Positions 8,957-20,019 of a DNA stretch of 64,000 nucleotides are shown here, piece by piece; the first letter of the stretch is position 1; each line of letters starts with the position of its first letter. The notes under the pieces are model-generated. The model was not told where the DNA came from. It did not search any database and was given only the letters and a program-made list of their open reading frames with translations. The stretch is from Lepidodermella squamata (Eukaryota; Gastrotricha). The stretch lies in assembly GCA_047495785.1 (NCBI GenBank), contig JBLDXI010000025.1, forward strand, positions 1,240,001 through 1,304,000, given 5' to 3'. The position numbers and the translations under genes are program-made.

Positions 8957-11413
8957 ATGAAAGCGAAGCAGCTTTTTCTGGTCATAATCGTAATCACCTC
9001 TTGCGAGGCCTCTCGAAAACCACACAACATGACGATGGTGGTGATTCAACTGCTCTCCGGGATAACCGATGGATATGGGACCACGTCCGTATCAACTGCC
9101 GAACTTGTTATCAATATCGTTAACAACAGAACCGATATATTACCCGATTATCACATTGTCCCTGAATTTAAGGACGAAATGTTCGGAGACGACGTTGCCT
9201 ATCATGTTGCATCCTTTTCTCGAAGGCTCGATGAATCAAGTGGCAATTCTTCTTTCTACTCACCGATAATTTTGGGAGGCGAATTATCTTCGGGTATAAC
9301 AAAAAGTGCTCCCCTACTCAGGTCACTTAATCTGATTCAATTATGCTACACCTGCAGCGCTCCCTATTTAGCGGACCGAAGCCGATATCCAAACCTCTGG
9401 CTAACTATGGCAGGTGGTGAAGTGTTCGCAATGGCGATTGTCAAGTTAATAAAACAGATAGGAAATTGGACGAGAATCGGGATTTTAACTTCCCCGAAGA
9501 ACCCTTACGACTACACAACAGCGTCCTGTCTTCTAAAAATTGCGCTAGAGAGCAACATCTCGGTGCCAGTTTACAACATCCGGCTGGACATGGACGATGA
9601 AGCTATTAATTCTTTGATTGAGCAGGATATCAGGATTGTGGTTATAATGAACAATGATATCGATTCAATATGGCAATTTTTCTGCTCGTCGTATAATCTT
9701 GGAATGACTGGAGCGAGATACGTCTTCATGTCCGATTTAACAGTTTTCGTTAACCCAGACTTGATTCCTTACTCTCCATTTCCTGGCTGCTACAAAGATT
9801 CCATAGTTGAACAATACAAAACTTCGTTCTGGTTCATGTCAGCTACGTACAATTTCGAACCGAAGCAAAAGTCGAACTTGGGCTATGATTCGATCGAATT
9901 CGACGCTATGCTGAATGCTTATATGATTAAGCGCAACCTGTCGCAGGCGCAAGATTATGAATTTCGAATGTTTTTCCACGATGCAACTCTCAAAGCCTTG
10001 TATGCCCTTGATAGCGCTGATAGAATGCTGAAAACCCATGGCCTCTCCCTTCGCGATTACAAAACGAAACCTGTGGCCGTATCGAAAGCTGAGAATGATT
10101 CTCTTTTTATTTCGGATGTTACAGGCCTTCGAATGGGTCGTATGCGGTACAGCGAAAGAGGGCAAGTAGATGATGATGTGCTGGTTGCAGTCCATTACAG
10201 CGAAATCGCGGGCCTCACTTATCATTTCGCCCAGCGGCGGTACGAAAACGCGACATCTTTCGAATCAGAATCTTTTTACATGATTAATCTTACGGAGTTC
10301 AACTGGACCGAATGGAACGGGGGTAAACCGAGGGATTCGATGATATATCGCAAAATGAATGCAAAGGTTGACCCTTCGATTAGCACAACCATATCAGCGA
10401 TAGGAATTTTGTTGCTGGTAATAGATTTCGGAGCATTTGCTTCTATTCTATACTATTATCTCTCGTCTTATTCGGCGGTGTCACAAACCATTCCGCTGTC
10501 AAAATCGGTTGGAATTCTGTCTAGCTTGGTTTTCAGCGCTTCCGCCCTAGCGTTTGTCTCTGAATTTCCAGGCGACATTTCCATCACATTTATTCTTCGA
10601 ATATCTGCCCTAACGTTAGGAATGACTCTTCTCAGTGGGATATCCGCATACCGAGCTGTAGCTATAGAATGGATAGTTTCAAAATCATGGGTAAATACTG
10701 CTGCACTGAGGTTGAGCAGCCATCGACCCAGTGAAGTTAGAGCCAGCTTCTCAAACGTTATAGAAAATGGTTCCAAATCAGCTGATCTCTTCATTCTTAA
10801 ATATTCAACAGGTCATCTAGCCGTCAATATTGCCGCTTTTCTTACTTGGCTAGCGTCGGATCCTCTCATATGCCTGGATGAGGCCATTAATCAAGGAAGT
10901 AAATATCATTACGAATCTGACACATATACAGATCTAATTCACAAAACGTGTTATTCCGAATATATGCATCTGTGGAGCTCTGTTGCCATTATTTTCAACA
11001 TTTGCTTGCTACTATTTGGATCTCTCAAGTACTACCGCATCAAGAGGCATCTGCGGGGTTTTCAAGCGTTGATTGACATTCCTTTGAATCTTATAAGCCT
11101 GATATCGCTCACGATAGCTGCTGTAATGATTTTCTTCGTCTTAAACAATCCTATACATCGACAGGTGGCCATATCCAATGTTTGTTTACTGATTTCAATA
11201 GCTTCGACAGCAGCGTGGTTGAAACCGCATTTTGCTAGGGAGATAACTGTTTCAAATCCTTCTGTCACTTCTTTCCAGCCAGAGGCGAGATCATCTCGGG
11301 CAGTTCTTCCTCAAGGTCGCCATTCAACGGTGCACATGCCTTGTAACGAGGATAGAATCATTCAAGTCAAGCCATATGCGGCTGAAATCGGTAAGGAAAT
11401 TACTGTGAACTAA
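8957..11413 (+). CDS. GABA-B-receptor-like class C GPCR, array member 3 (lost a conserved cysteine pair)
   Basis: The intronless gene encodes 818 residues starting with a signal peptide (MKAKQLFLVIIVITSCEA). The layout matches its neighbours: ligand domain to about residue 460, then seven helices with LASDPLIC after TM4. Two otherwise conserved cysteines of the ligand domain are both absent. The first motif, normally SC(R/K)A(T/S), reads TSVSTAE. The second, normally CHD, reads FFHDATLKAL. The joint loss suggests that these two residues bond to each other in the other receptors. The cytoplasmic tail is the longest of the array, about 70 residues, rich in Ser and charged residues. The frame is intact, so the gene is probably functional. 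It may bind a different ligand or fold less rigidly. Confidence 0.9.
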   Translation: MKAKQLFLVIIVITSCEASRKPHNMTMVVIQLLSGITDGYGTTSVSTAELVINIVNNRTDILPDYHIVPEFKDEMFGDDVAYHVASFSRRLDESSGNSSFYSPIILGGELSSGITKSAPLLRSLNLIQLCYTCSAPYLADRSRYPNLWLTMAGGEVFAMAIVKLIKQIGNWTRIGILTSPKNPYDYTTASCLLKIALESNISVPVYNIRLDMDDEAINSLIEQDIRIVVIMNNDIDSIWQFFCSSYNLGMTGARYVFMSDLTVFVNPDLIPYSPFPGCYKDSIVEQYKTSFWFMSATYNFEPKQKSNLGYDSIEFDAMLNAYMIKRNLSQAQDYEFRMFFHDATLKALYALDSADRMLKTHGLSLRDYKTKPVAVSKAENDSLFISDVTGLRMGRMRYSERGQVDDDVLVAVHYSEIAGLTYHFAQRRYENATSFESESFYMINLTEFNWTEWNGGKPRDSMIYRKMNAKVDPSISTTISAIGILLLVIDFGAFASILYYYLSSYSAVSQTIPLSKSVGILSSLVFSASALAFVSEFPGDISITFILRISALTLGMTLLSGISAYRAVAIEWIVSKSWVNTAALRLSSHRPSEVRASFSNVIENGSKSADLFILKYSTGHLAVNIAAFLTWLASDPLICLDEAINQGSKYHYESDTYTDLIHKTCYSEYMHLWSSVAIIFNICLLLFGSLKYYRIKRHLRGFQALIDIPLNLISLISLTIAAVMIFFVLNNPIHRQVAISNVCLLISIASTAAWLKPHFAREITVSNPSVTSFQPEARSSRAVLPQGRHSTVHMPCNEDRIIQVKPYAAEIGKEITVN

Positions 11414-11979
11414 ATATTCGATCAATGAACCAAAAAAGACTGCAATGGCTAATATAGGCTATCTGTCCGCCACTGTTTGAAATAAACTTAATGAGCGGGA
11501 AATTTTCGGGCGAAAGCAGAAATTATCTTTGCGCTCTGAGTGCATAAAAGGCGCTATTCTTTCAGCTTCTATTAACCGAAATAATCTTCTTAACAAGAAT
11601 AATCTGTAGAATGATATTAGACGTTTTTGACTGGGTTGGATGTTCATAGGATTAGAACACTAGCGTCTCATAGATGCTCTCTTTGCTGTCACACAAAATG
11701 TCACTTGGCTTGACAGTAGAGTTAAAGGACTAAACTGCTGATTCCCAGACATATTGAAGAGCAGATTGAAATCCCACTTTTTGATGGGGAACTAATAACT
11801 GAAATGTGATTAGCATCCAATGTTCTCCTCTTTTGCTCGCCGAAGTCGCCGAAATGCGGGGATACTATTCATAAGAGAAGATTAATAATTAGGTTCAATA
11901 CTAATGCATCAGAAATGCCCTACTGTGAGTGAAATTCGTGCGATACGAAAATAGTGAGGACCGCGAGACCTGAAGTATC
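11414..11979. other. Spacer between receptor members 3 and 4
   Basis: I see no gene or clear repeat. It presumably carries the 3' end of member 3 and the promoter of member 4. Confidence 0.4.
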
Positions 11980-14325
11980 ATGATTTCAGCTAGACTTATT
12001 TTTCTATCTTTCTCGCTGCAATTTGCGTCTAACAAGCCTTTTAACCTGACTTTACTCCAAATCTACGTTTTCTCGGAGAACAGCCCTGGCTATGGCAATG
12101 CCTGCAGATCCACGGCTGAGCTAGTTATCAGCATCGCCAACGATAGATCAGACTTGCTGCAAGATTACAACATTGTATCTGTTTTTGAAGACGAGGCTCT
12201 TGGGAAAGCAACAGCTCGCCATGTTGCGCAGTACGCTCGTAAAATCGAAGATGGGAATAATTCTACCTACTATTCGCCTATCATTCTTGGGGGCGATCTG
12301 TCGTCTGGAATCATTAAAAGCGCCCCACTGCTTCAACCTCTCAATCTGATTCAAATGTGCTATTCCTGTAGTGCTCCGAATCTTGCAGATCATAGCCGTT
12401 ATCCAAACCTGTGGCTTACTATAGGGAGTGGAGATGTATTCGCGATGGCCATGGTCAACTTTATAAAACAAGTTGGACAATGGCGTAGAATAGGAATCAT
12501 TACATCCCCAACCAATCCTTATGACTACACAACATCTGCATGGATACTGAAAATTGCTATCGAGAACAACATAACAATACCGGTTTACAATATTCGAATG
12601 GATTTTGGGGATGAAGCTGTGATGCCATTTATCGAGCAAGATATTAGAATTATCGTCATGATGACGACGGAAACAGATTCTGCATATCAGTTCTTCTGCT
12701 CGGCGTACAATCTTGGAATTCGAGGCAGCAAATACGTATTCATGCTCGATGTAGCTGTATACACCGAGCCATCTCTATTATCAGATGAAATCGGCCCTGG
12801 TTGCGATAAATCGAGTATTCTCCAGCAATATAGCATATCTTTTTGGTTAACCTCTATTCTTGTGAATCTAGATAAAAATCAGAAGTCGGAATTAGGCTAC
12901 TCCGTTAAAGAATTTGATGCGATGTTGTCTAGCTATATGCAAGATCGCAACATTTCGAATTCCCAAGAATACGTGTTCCGGATGACTTGCCACGACCCAA
13001 CTCTTCAAACCCTGTACGCACTGGACGATGCTGATAGGAAACTCAAGAAACTTGGCTATTCATTGCGAGACTATCGAAGTCACCCGAACATAGTGTTGAA
13101 AGCAGTCAATGAATCTATTGCTACAACTTCGATAACCGGCCTTAGAATAGGAAAGATCAAGTATAGTTCCAGGGGTCAAATAGATGATGACCTAATAGTG
13201 GTGATGCATCACGAACCAAATTCAGGCCTGCGAAACTTATTTCTTCAACGCAGGCATGAAAATGCGACGGAATTCCGAATGGAGTCGTTTTTCCTTGGAA
13301 GATTAGTCAGCTATGACTGGTCTGATTGGAGCGGCCACATCCCCAAAGATTCGATGAGCTACGCCGAAGAAATAGCTAGAGTTGGATCCTCCGTGTCCAG
13401 TGCAATTATCGTTCTCTCCGCATTGCTGATTCTAGTAGAACTATCGGCTATAATTTGGCTGGCACAAAATCTCAGAAATCCTAATCTTTTACAAATTATG
13501 CCAATGACAAAGGCATTAGGCTTATTTGGTTGTAGCGTAATCAACTTCGCATCTATCTCGTTCGCAACAAATTCGGATAATCATTACGTATTAGCAGTTT
13601 CGCGGGTGGCTTTACTGGTCTTAGGGCTTAGTATCGTGAATGGGGTAGTTCTGCTTCGAGTTATAGCTGTCTCCCATGCTTTCCATCGAGTCAATCCAGA
13701 ACAACAAGGTAATCGCAGAAGGCTGTCAGTTTTTCCAAGGAGTTCCATTCCGCGAGCATCCTTTTCATATGAATCAGCGAGATTAAATGACAGATCCGCA
13801 GCTGGTCGCTCAGCAGCATTTTCTGGGCTGAATATCCTTCTATTCGTGGTCTGGATAACTTCCAGCCCATGGTCTTGTCAGTTAGCCCCAGATCAAACGG
13901 GACCAGTTTATTTGAAGCTTTCAGATTCCTATTTACTAACGCTATTTGCCCGCTGTTCCTCGAAATATCATCTAGTGTGGATTCTACTTTTCTTCATTGT
14001 AAACCTCTTATCACTTGCTTTAGCTGGTGCAATGTTTTACAAGTTAGTCCAACGCAAATCAAGCCTCGAAGGAATGAAAGATCTGGGAATAAATGTTGTT
14101 GTCAATATTTCAATCTTAGTTTCCACCTTGCTGATAATGGTGCTACTAAGCAACCCAATTAGCCAGCAATTAGTCATCGCAGCAGCATGCATGCTATTGT
14201 CGTCATCTGCAACAGCCTTATGGATACAACCGCACGTTAAAATAGCCAGAAAGTGTGTGGATGCTATTTTTCACCTGAGGTCTGCGAATCATTTCGTTGA
14301 CCTTCAACAATTGAAACGGATGTAA
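11980..14325 (+). CDS. GABA-B-receptor-like class C GPCR, array member 4
   Basis: This is a 781-residue intronless receptor. The signal peptide is short (MISARLIFLSFSLQFAS) and runs directly into NKPFNLTLLQIY, the N-terminal strand of the ligand domain. Landmarks are CYSCSAPNLAD, YPNLWLTIGSGD, NPYDYTTSAW, TCHDPTLQTLYALDDAD and RGQIDDD. The TM4 exit reads WITSSPWSC, so the Asp usual at this point is replaced by Ser. TM6-TM7 contains LLSNPISQQLVIAAACM. The tail after TM7 is about 40 residues. Many potential N-glycosylation sites (NNST, NITI, NISN, NESI) mark the first half as extracellular. The gene lies 566 bp after member 3 and 550 bp before the broken member 5. Confidence 0.9.
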   Translation: MISARLIFLSFSLQFASNKPFNLTLLQIYVFSENSPGYGNACRSTAELVISIANDRSDLLQDYNIVSVFEDEALGKATARHVAQYARKIEDGNNSTYYSPIILGGDLSSGIIKSAPLLQPLNLIQMCYSCSAPNLADHSRYPNLWLTIGSGDVFAMAMVNFIKQVGQWRRIGIITSPTNPYDYTTSAWILKIAIENNITIPVYNIRMDFGDEAVMPFIEQDIRIIVMMTTETDSAYQFFCSAYNLGIRGSKYVFMLDVAVYTEPSLLSDEIGPGCDKSSILQQYSISFWLTSILVNLDKNQKSELGYSVKEFDAMLSSYMQDRNISNSQEYVFRMTCHDPTLQTLYALDDADRKLKKLGYSLRDYRSHPNIVLKAVNESIATTSITGLRIGKIKYSSRGQIDDDLIVVMHHEPNSGLRNLFLQRRHENATEFRMESFFLGRLVSYDWSDWSGHIPKDSMSYAEEIARVGSSVSSAIIVLSALLILVELSAIIWLAQNLRNPNLLQIMPMTKALGLFGCSVINFASISFATNSDNHYVLAVSRVALLVLGLSIVNGVVLLRVIAVSHAFHRVNPEQQGNRRRLSVFPRSSIPRASFSYESARLNDRSAAGRSAAFSGLNILLFVVWITSSPWSCQLAPDQTGPVYLKLSDSYLLTLFARCSSKYHLVWILLFFIVNLLSLALAGAMFYKLVQRKSSLEGMKDLGINVVVNISILVSTLLIMVLLSNPISQQLVIAAACMLLSSSATALWIQPHVKIARKCVDAIFHLRSANHFVDLQQLKRM

Positions 14326-14875
14326 TTGATAGCTCGTTTGTTAATAGCTGCACTTCTTGGATGGCCATTTTTGTTAATAAAAGAGACTGACTTCCGTCAT
14401 AGTTCATGAACAAGAGAGAATTTCCATTTCATTCTCATAAATAGGGTCTTCTGATAACACATTCCATCAATGATTTACCAGAAACTTGTTTGGAGTTTGG
14501 AGTGATACGGGCTTCCAGGTCATCTCTAAATCGATGAGCGCTCTGAACTCCTTCTCAGGAATTTTTTTAAGCAGCGAAGGTTCAAAAAATGTAATCAGAC
14601 GTATTGATTAAAAAGCTCGCCCAACTAATATTAGTCATTTTCACACTCACGTTCTTCGAATACCCCCACATACGTTCTCTAGGCGACTGCGTGTCATAGA
14701 AACATGGGATGGGCAATAAAGTTGGGCATTCCTTCTGTCAACTGAAACTTCATAGGATCTTCATTATAGTCCAGCTTTGCAGGATCAAAGTCAACGTTTA
14801 GCTAAAAAAACTGAAAGTCACTTTGTCACTTCGTCGTCAGCGTCGTGAAACATCAAAAATAGAGGATTAAAAAGC
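14326..14875. other. Spacer between receptor members 4 and 5
   Basis: No gene is seen. The sequence is AT-rich without obvious repeats. Confidence 0.4.
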
Positions 14876-17693
14876 ATGAAGAAAAGCAAGGTTATACTTT
14901 TTCTGTCAGCGATTTTTACTTGTTGTGATTCGATGAAGCCCAACAACATGAGCCTTCTTCAAATTTACAAATTTTCTGGATTCACTCCTGGATACGGCAA
15001 TTCCTGTCGCGCTACTGCGGAACTTGTAATCGATATCGTGAATAATAGAGCTGATTTTCTGGCTGATTACAACATAATCCCTGTTTTCAAGGACGAAGTT
15101 ATGGGCAGAAATACCGCTCGAGAGGTTGCTCTATACTCGCAATCTACATGAGACGTACCAGGACGCAGCGGCTTCGAAGCTCCCGTTATCCGGGTTTGCG
15201 TAAAAAATCACGTGACGTGTTTAGCATAAGTGTGCATAATAATTACTTTCGATGGCAAATTTTTTATTTAATATAAAATTAATTTGCCATCGAAAATAAA
15301 AATTATAATTGATAACAAAATAACCGATCTTTTCGCGACCCCGCCGTTTTCTTTAAGATCTAGATCTTCAGGCCACTGCAAAAAACTGATCTTTGCGTAA
15401 ATACGTGATTTTCATGAATGAGATTTTTTGCTGGTCGTAGAAGAAAAATAACGACCGCTACTAATGAGGTTATTTTTAGCCACAACGACCTTTGGACCTT
15501 ATTAAAAAATAACACAAAAATCAGGCATCTAAATCGAGGCGCCGCGTCCTGGTACGTCTCATGGCAATCTATGGATGAGCACTCTGGCACTTACTACTCC
15601 CCAATAATTCTGGGCAGTGCAATTTCTTCCGGTGTAGTGAGAAGCGCCCCACTGTTGAAGCCGCTGAACCTTATTCAAATGTGTTACACATGCAGCGCTA
15701 CTTACCTTGCAGACCATACTAAGTATCCCAACTTATGGCTAACAATCGCTGGAGGTGATGTTATGGCAATGGCTATCGTCAAGTTTATCAAACAAGTTGG
15801 TCGCTGGAAAAGGATAGGAATCCTTACTTCTCCTAACAACCCTTACGACTACGTTACAGCCTCATGGGTACTCAAAATCGCATTGGAGAGCAACATCTCA
15901 GTGCCCGCCTTTGACATCAGATTGGACTTGGGGGCTGAAGCGGCTCAGTCATTCCTAGATCAGGACATTCGAATCATTGTCGTTATGACTACTGGGACTG
16001 ATTCGACCTGGCAGTTTTTCTGCGCGGCTTACAAACTTGGAATGTATGGCAGCAGGTACGTCTTTATGTTTGACTTCACTTTATATCTCGCTCCAGAGCT
16101 CTTGGCTGAACTCGTCTTACCTGGTTGTCCCAAGCGTGTTATTACCGAGCAATACAAATCCTCGATATGGTTCATGTCTGCTATTCGCAATTTTGACGCT
16201 GATGAAAAGTCCGACTTGGGTTATTCCGCTGTCGAATTCGATGAATTTTTAGATGACTACATGAAAGAACGGTATCCCGATCCCAAGAGTATGATCTAAG
16301 AAGAATCTGCCATGATACCACCCTGAAAGCTCTTTACGCGCTTGATAAGGCCGACGAAAAGCTGAAAATACGCGGCCTGTCACTCAAGGATTACTTGAAG
16401 TATCCAGAAATTATTTCGAAGGCAGTGAATGAATCAATCTCGAATTCAGTTGTAAACGGCCTTCGAATGGGACGAATGCAATATAGTGAACGGGGCCAAG
16501 TCGACGATGATCAGCTGGTTGTTATGTATGTCGATCCGAAGAAGGGCGTCCTGAACCATTTCCTACAAAAGAAGTACAAAAACGCGACCAATTTCAAGGA
16601 AGATTCCTTTTTCCTTCAAGCTTTGACACCTTACAATTGGGAAGGCTGGAAAGGCGTTGCTCCTCGAGATGCTAGGATTTACGAATCAGTTTCCGTGGAA
16701 GTTTCCACTAAGAGATTTGCGGCTATTTCAAGTCTTTGCATTTTGGCTTCAATCTTTGATGTTACGGTTCTGGTCGGTTTTTTGCTGCGGTATTTGAACC
16801 CAGCCATTCCATGTTACCAGAGCATGGCCATTACGAACATTCTTGGACTGTTTTCTTGCGTTATTCTCAACTCTTCATCGATTGCTTTTGCAGCTGAGGG
16901 GCGAGACCACGCCGAAATATTTGAAGTAAGAACTTCATTGCTGGTTATAGGGCTCAGTCTTCTGAACGGGGCAATCTCATTCAACGCCGTGTTTACCTAC
17001 AGGCTTGCTGTGCATTTCGTGACTATCAGAATTCCTTATATTCCTTCGGACACCGCCGCCGATCCTATAGCTGATAGACGAGGACTTTGCGTCAAATTAG
17101 GTAGATCTCATGATAAGAAAGCTTTGGCTTGCTCTCTCAGCTGTACCGCCTGCGCTTTGGCGATCCTTATTATGTGGTTTATTATTGACCCGCTTAAATG
17201 TTCCGAAGAAGTTATTTCTGGGGGCGAGTTTTATGACCAGCGTTTGGACACTCTCTTCAAAATGCTTTACACTAAGTGCGTTTCTGTCAATCAGGCTGCT
17301 TGGGTTTGGTCACTAATTGCAGTCCATCTGATCGTCCTAGGCTTTGGATCCGTGTCTTACTATAGGTTGAAGAGATTAGCTGTCAACAATCTGAAGGACG
17401 AGGTTTTGAATGACATACCGATCAATCTTGTTCTTTCGATCTCCATGTTGGTTGCAACTTCGCTTATCGTGATTATTTTGAAGGATCCTATAAGCCAAAG
17501 ATTGGTCATAGCCTCGTCTTGCTTTTTGCAATCTGCAGTTGTTTCTGCAACTTGGTTTTACTCTGCTATGAAAGAGACACAGAAGGTGAAATGCAGTAGC
17601 AGTGAAAGCGTTTCGGTCGCGGTTGCTACTTCAGGGCAAGGGATGTCTAAACTGCCGAATAACAGAAAAACATTTTCGCTGCGAATTCGTTGA
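14876..17693 (+). pseudogene. GABA-B-like receptor member 5, broken by a transposon insertion and a frameshift
   Basis: The gene starts with a normal signal peptide (MKKSKVILFLSAIFTCC) and ligand-domain strands, but after codon 91 it runs into a 417-bp inverted-repeat element that brings a stop at 15149. Beyond the element the receptor frame resumes (MDEHSGTYYSPIILG) and continues to about 16270. There a one-base loss (or two-base gain) within GAACGGTATC shifts the frame and leads to a stop at 16297-16299. The third part, from about 16272, reads QEYDLRRICHDTTLKALY and continues through seven helices to a stop at 17693. Dropping the element with one copy of its target duplication puts the first two parts back in register, so the insertion hit an intact gene. 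The frameshift could also be a sequencing error. AATAAA lies at 17726. The gene is probably dead. Confidence 0.85.
15147..15563. mobile_element. 417-bp non-autonomous DNA transposon (MITE) inside receptor member 5
   Basis: The termini are near-perfect inverted repeats of about 24 bp beginning CATGAGACGTACCAGGACGC. The element is flanked by an exact 8-bp direct repeat GCAATCTA (15139-15146 and 15564-15571), the target-site duplication. Internally there is a second strong hairpin built on TTTCGATGGCAAATT and its complement (about 15245-15300), and there is no transposase. An 8-bp duplication fits the hAT, P and Merlin superfamilies. The CATGA start recalls P-element ends, but five bases are not proof. 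Confidence 0.85.
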
Positions 17694-18311
17694 GAAAGTC
17701 GAATAATGTGACATAATGATGATAGAATAAACCAATTGAATCTGTTGAAGGAGGCTGAAGGGTCTTATAGAATAATAGAAAAACATTGAGTCAACTATTT
17801 TGTAAAAACAATAACGTGTATTATCCGGAAATTCTATTTCTGGAAAGTAGTCGACGCGGGTTCATGTCATTTCAAGTCACTTGTGGCAAGCTTTCTTCCT
17901 GACGAGGGCACAGCTCAAAGTATAACGTCTGCTGAAAATTGGCCTAGTACAGGGGCAGCTGAAGTTTCTCAAAGCCAAACTGTGAACTCATTAAACGTGG
18001 TGGATTGCACCATCGGACTACTATATGCAATATGTTTTTTGCAGGAATAATATTTTCTTTTCAAGCTTGGGTTCCATGCGTGCAGACACCCGGTTTTGCG
18101 GCATCGCCTTTTTTCGTTTTTCTCAGTCGATTAGGTCGGAATACAAATTTCTTATTATTCATAACAAGCGCCGTCTCTACACGTAGCATTGTTTAATCAG
18201 CCGGGCCGAAGGGCACAAGGAGATGGTATTAGGGCGATCTCATCATTCGTCCTATTTCGAAAAGCAAGGATATTTTCATTTTAACAAATTAATATTTTCA
18301 TCACCGAGATA
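17694..18311. other. Spacer between the broken receptor and the decapeptide-repeat gene
   Basis: It contains the likely poly(A) signal of the broken receptor (AATAAA at 17726) and presumably the promoter of the repeat-protein gene. No other gene is seen. Confidence 0.4.
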
Positions 18312-19071
18312 ATGAAGGCACCTATTGTGATCGCTATATTGGTAAGATAGCCCACTCTTAATAACGCTCTCTAGCCACGTTTTCTCACAGGCCATTGTGA
18401 CTCTCATCGCCGAGGGAAACCCGGTTTCGACAAGCCGTCAGGATGCCGCAAACCCTGAGGGTTCCCGTCAGGATGCTGCAAACCCTGAGGGTTCCCGTCA
18501 AGATGCCGCAAACCCTGAGGGTTCCCGTCAGGATGCTGCAAACCCTGAGGGTTCCCGTCAAGATGCCGCAAACCCTGAGGGTTCCCGTCAGGATGCCGCA
18601 AACCCTGAGGGTTCCCGTCAAGATGCCGCAAACCCTGAGGGTTCCCGTCAAGATGCCGCAAACCCCGAGGGTTCCCGTCAGGATGCCGCAAACCCTGAGG
18701 GATCCCGTCAAGATGCTGCAAACCCTGAGGGTTCCCGTCAAGATGCCGCAAACCCTGAGGGATCCCGTCAAGATGCCGCAAACCCTGAGGGTTCCCGTCA
18801 GGATGCCGCAAACCCTGAGGGTTCCCGTCAGGATGCCGCAAACCCTGAGGGTTCCCGTCAGGATGCCGCAAACCCTGAGGGATCCCGTCAAGATGCTGCA
18901 AACCCTGAGGGTTCCCGTCAGGATGCTGCAAACCCTGAGGGATCCCGTCAGGATGCCGCAAACCCTGAGGGTTCCCGTCAGGATGCCGCAAACCCTGAGG
19001 GTTCCCGTCAGGATGCCGCAAACCCTGAGGTTTCCCGTCAGGATGCTGCAAATTCTGAAATCTCTCGCTAA
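18312..19071 (+). CDS. Secreted protein of 21 tandem decapeptide repeats (RQDAANPEGS)
   Basis: I read two exons, 18312-18341 and 18391-19071, separated by a 49-bp intron with GTAAGA at the donor and TTTTCTCACAG at the acceptor. The spliced product is 236 residues. Its N-terminus is a signal peptide split by the intron (MKAPIVIAIL then AIVTLIAEG). After a short linker (NPVSTS) come 21 repeats of ten residues from 18436. Nineteen match RQDAANPEGS exactly, the 20th ends EVS and the 21st ends NSEIS, followed by Arg and a stop. Base differences among repeats occur at four positions (CAG/CAA, GCC/GCT, CCT/CCC, GGT/GGA), all third codon positions and all silent in this frame, except in the last two units. 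That is strong evidence that this frame is the coded one. Possible roles include a structural secretion or a peptide precursor cut at the regular arginines; neither is shown. Confidence 0.75.
18436..19065 (+). repeat. 30-bp minisatellite, 21 units, coding
   Basis: Twenty-one head-to-tail 30-bp units beginning CGTCAGGATGCCGCAAACCC lie inside the second exon of the repeat-protein gene. Because 30 is a multiple of three and the unit has no stop, all three forward frames and several reverse frames stay open, which creates spurious long frames. Confidence 0.97.
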
Positions 19072-20019
19072 GATACCCGGATAATTCCCGCCGACAGTAG
19101 AGTGAGTGAATGTTCATACGCGACAGGAATCTGGGAACGTTCCTTTCATGATATCCCACTATATCTCTTTTCGTAGGTTGAAAGAAGTTCCCATCATGGA
19201 ATAAAGCAAAACAAATTTTCAATTTGGTCATTTTTGAAAATATAACCAAGTCGTTGTGTAATAGCGGTTCTTAGTGTTTTATTTTTTTGAGATGGCTTTC
19301 TAAATCAAATATGAAAGGTCACCGTGAAAATGATAATGCAGAACCAAGAACATTGATTACAGTTTACATAGGGATTAATATATTAGCAGAGCTTGATAAT
19401 ACGTTCTAACCTGAGAAGCACATATTTTCATACACCCCATATATTCCACTCAATCGTTGCCGTAGCAGTTTAGCTTCCGTGCCTGTCCATTATTACGATC
19501 TTCCGCTGTTACATCGGATTTGACTTTTATTACGAACTCGAACTTTTAGTTGATTAATGAATATAAGATACAAAATATTATATGAATGCGATGAGGCCGC
19601 TCGATGAGCATTTAGCGCCTGTTCAAACATAGATAGATGCCAAAACTGCCCCAGCGTTTTTTGTGGCCTAGAGTATCGCCACTCTAAGAGAATAACAACA
19701 GCTGAAGATGCAATGACGCCTAAAACTTCAAGTCAAAAATAATATTAGAAAATTCTTATATATTTGCTGCATTGTAATACAACAGGCAAAGCATTGTCAT
19801 ATATGCATTGTCTTCTGTACATTGCCGGAAAAAAACCGGAAAAAACATAAGAGCGCACATATTATGACGACATAGAACCGCACTTTCGCGGCATGTAATT
19901 ACGCGCGAAAGATGTTGAAGGCACGAAAAATAGTAAAATACTGTTTACCCTCCTTTACAGCCGTATCGTGTATGAGTATCAAGTCTCCTGAGCCGTTATG
20001 GCAACTTATGAATCATGAA
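19072..20019. other. Spacer between the repeat gene and tRNA-Ala (copy 1)
   Basis: AT-rich, with no gene that I can support. The same sequence recurs at 21219-22166 in copy 2. Confidence 0.5.

Noticed and set aside
18436-19065. CRISPR-like array
   Set aside because: Units of 30 bp are directly adjacent with no spacers, and the DNA is eukaryotic.
18385-19249. Long open frames on the minus strand and in the second plus frame of the minisatellite
   Set aside because: The 30-bp unit has no stop in several frames, so long frames arise automatically. Variation there is replacement-rich, and only the plus frame with the signal peptide shows silent-only change.
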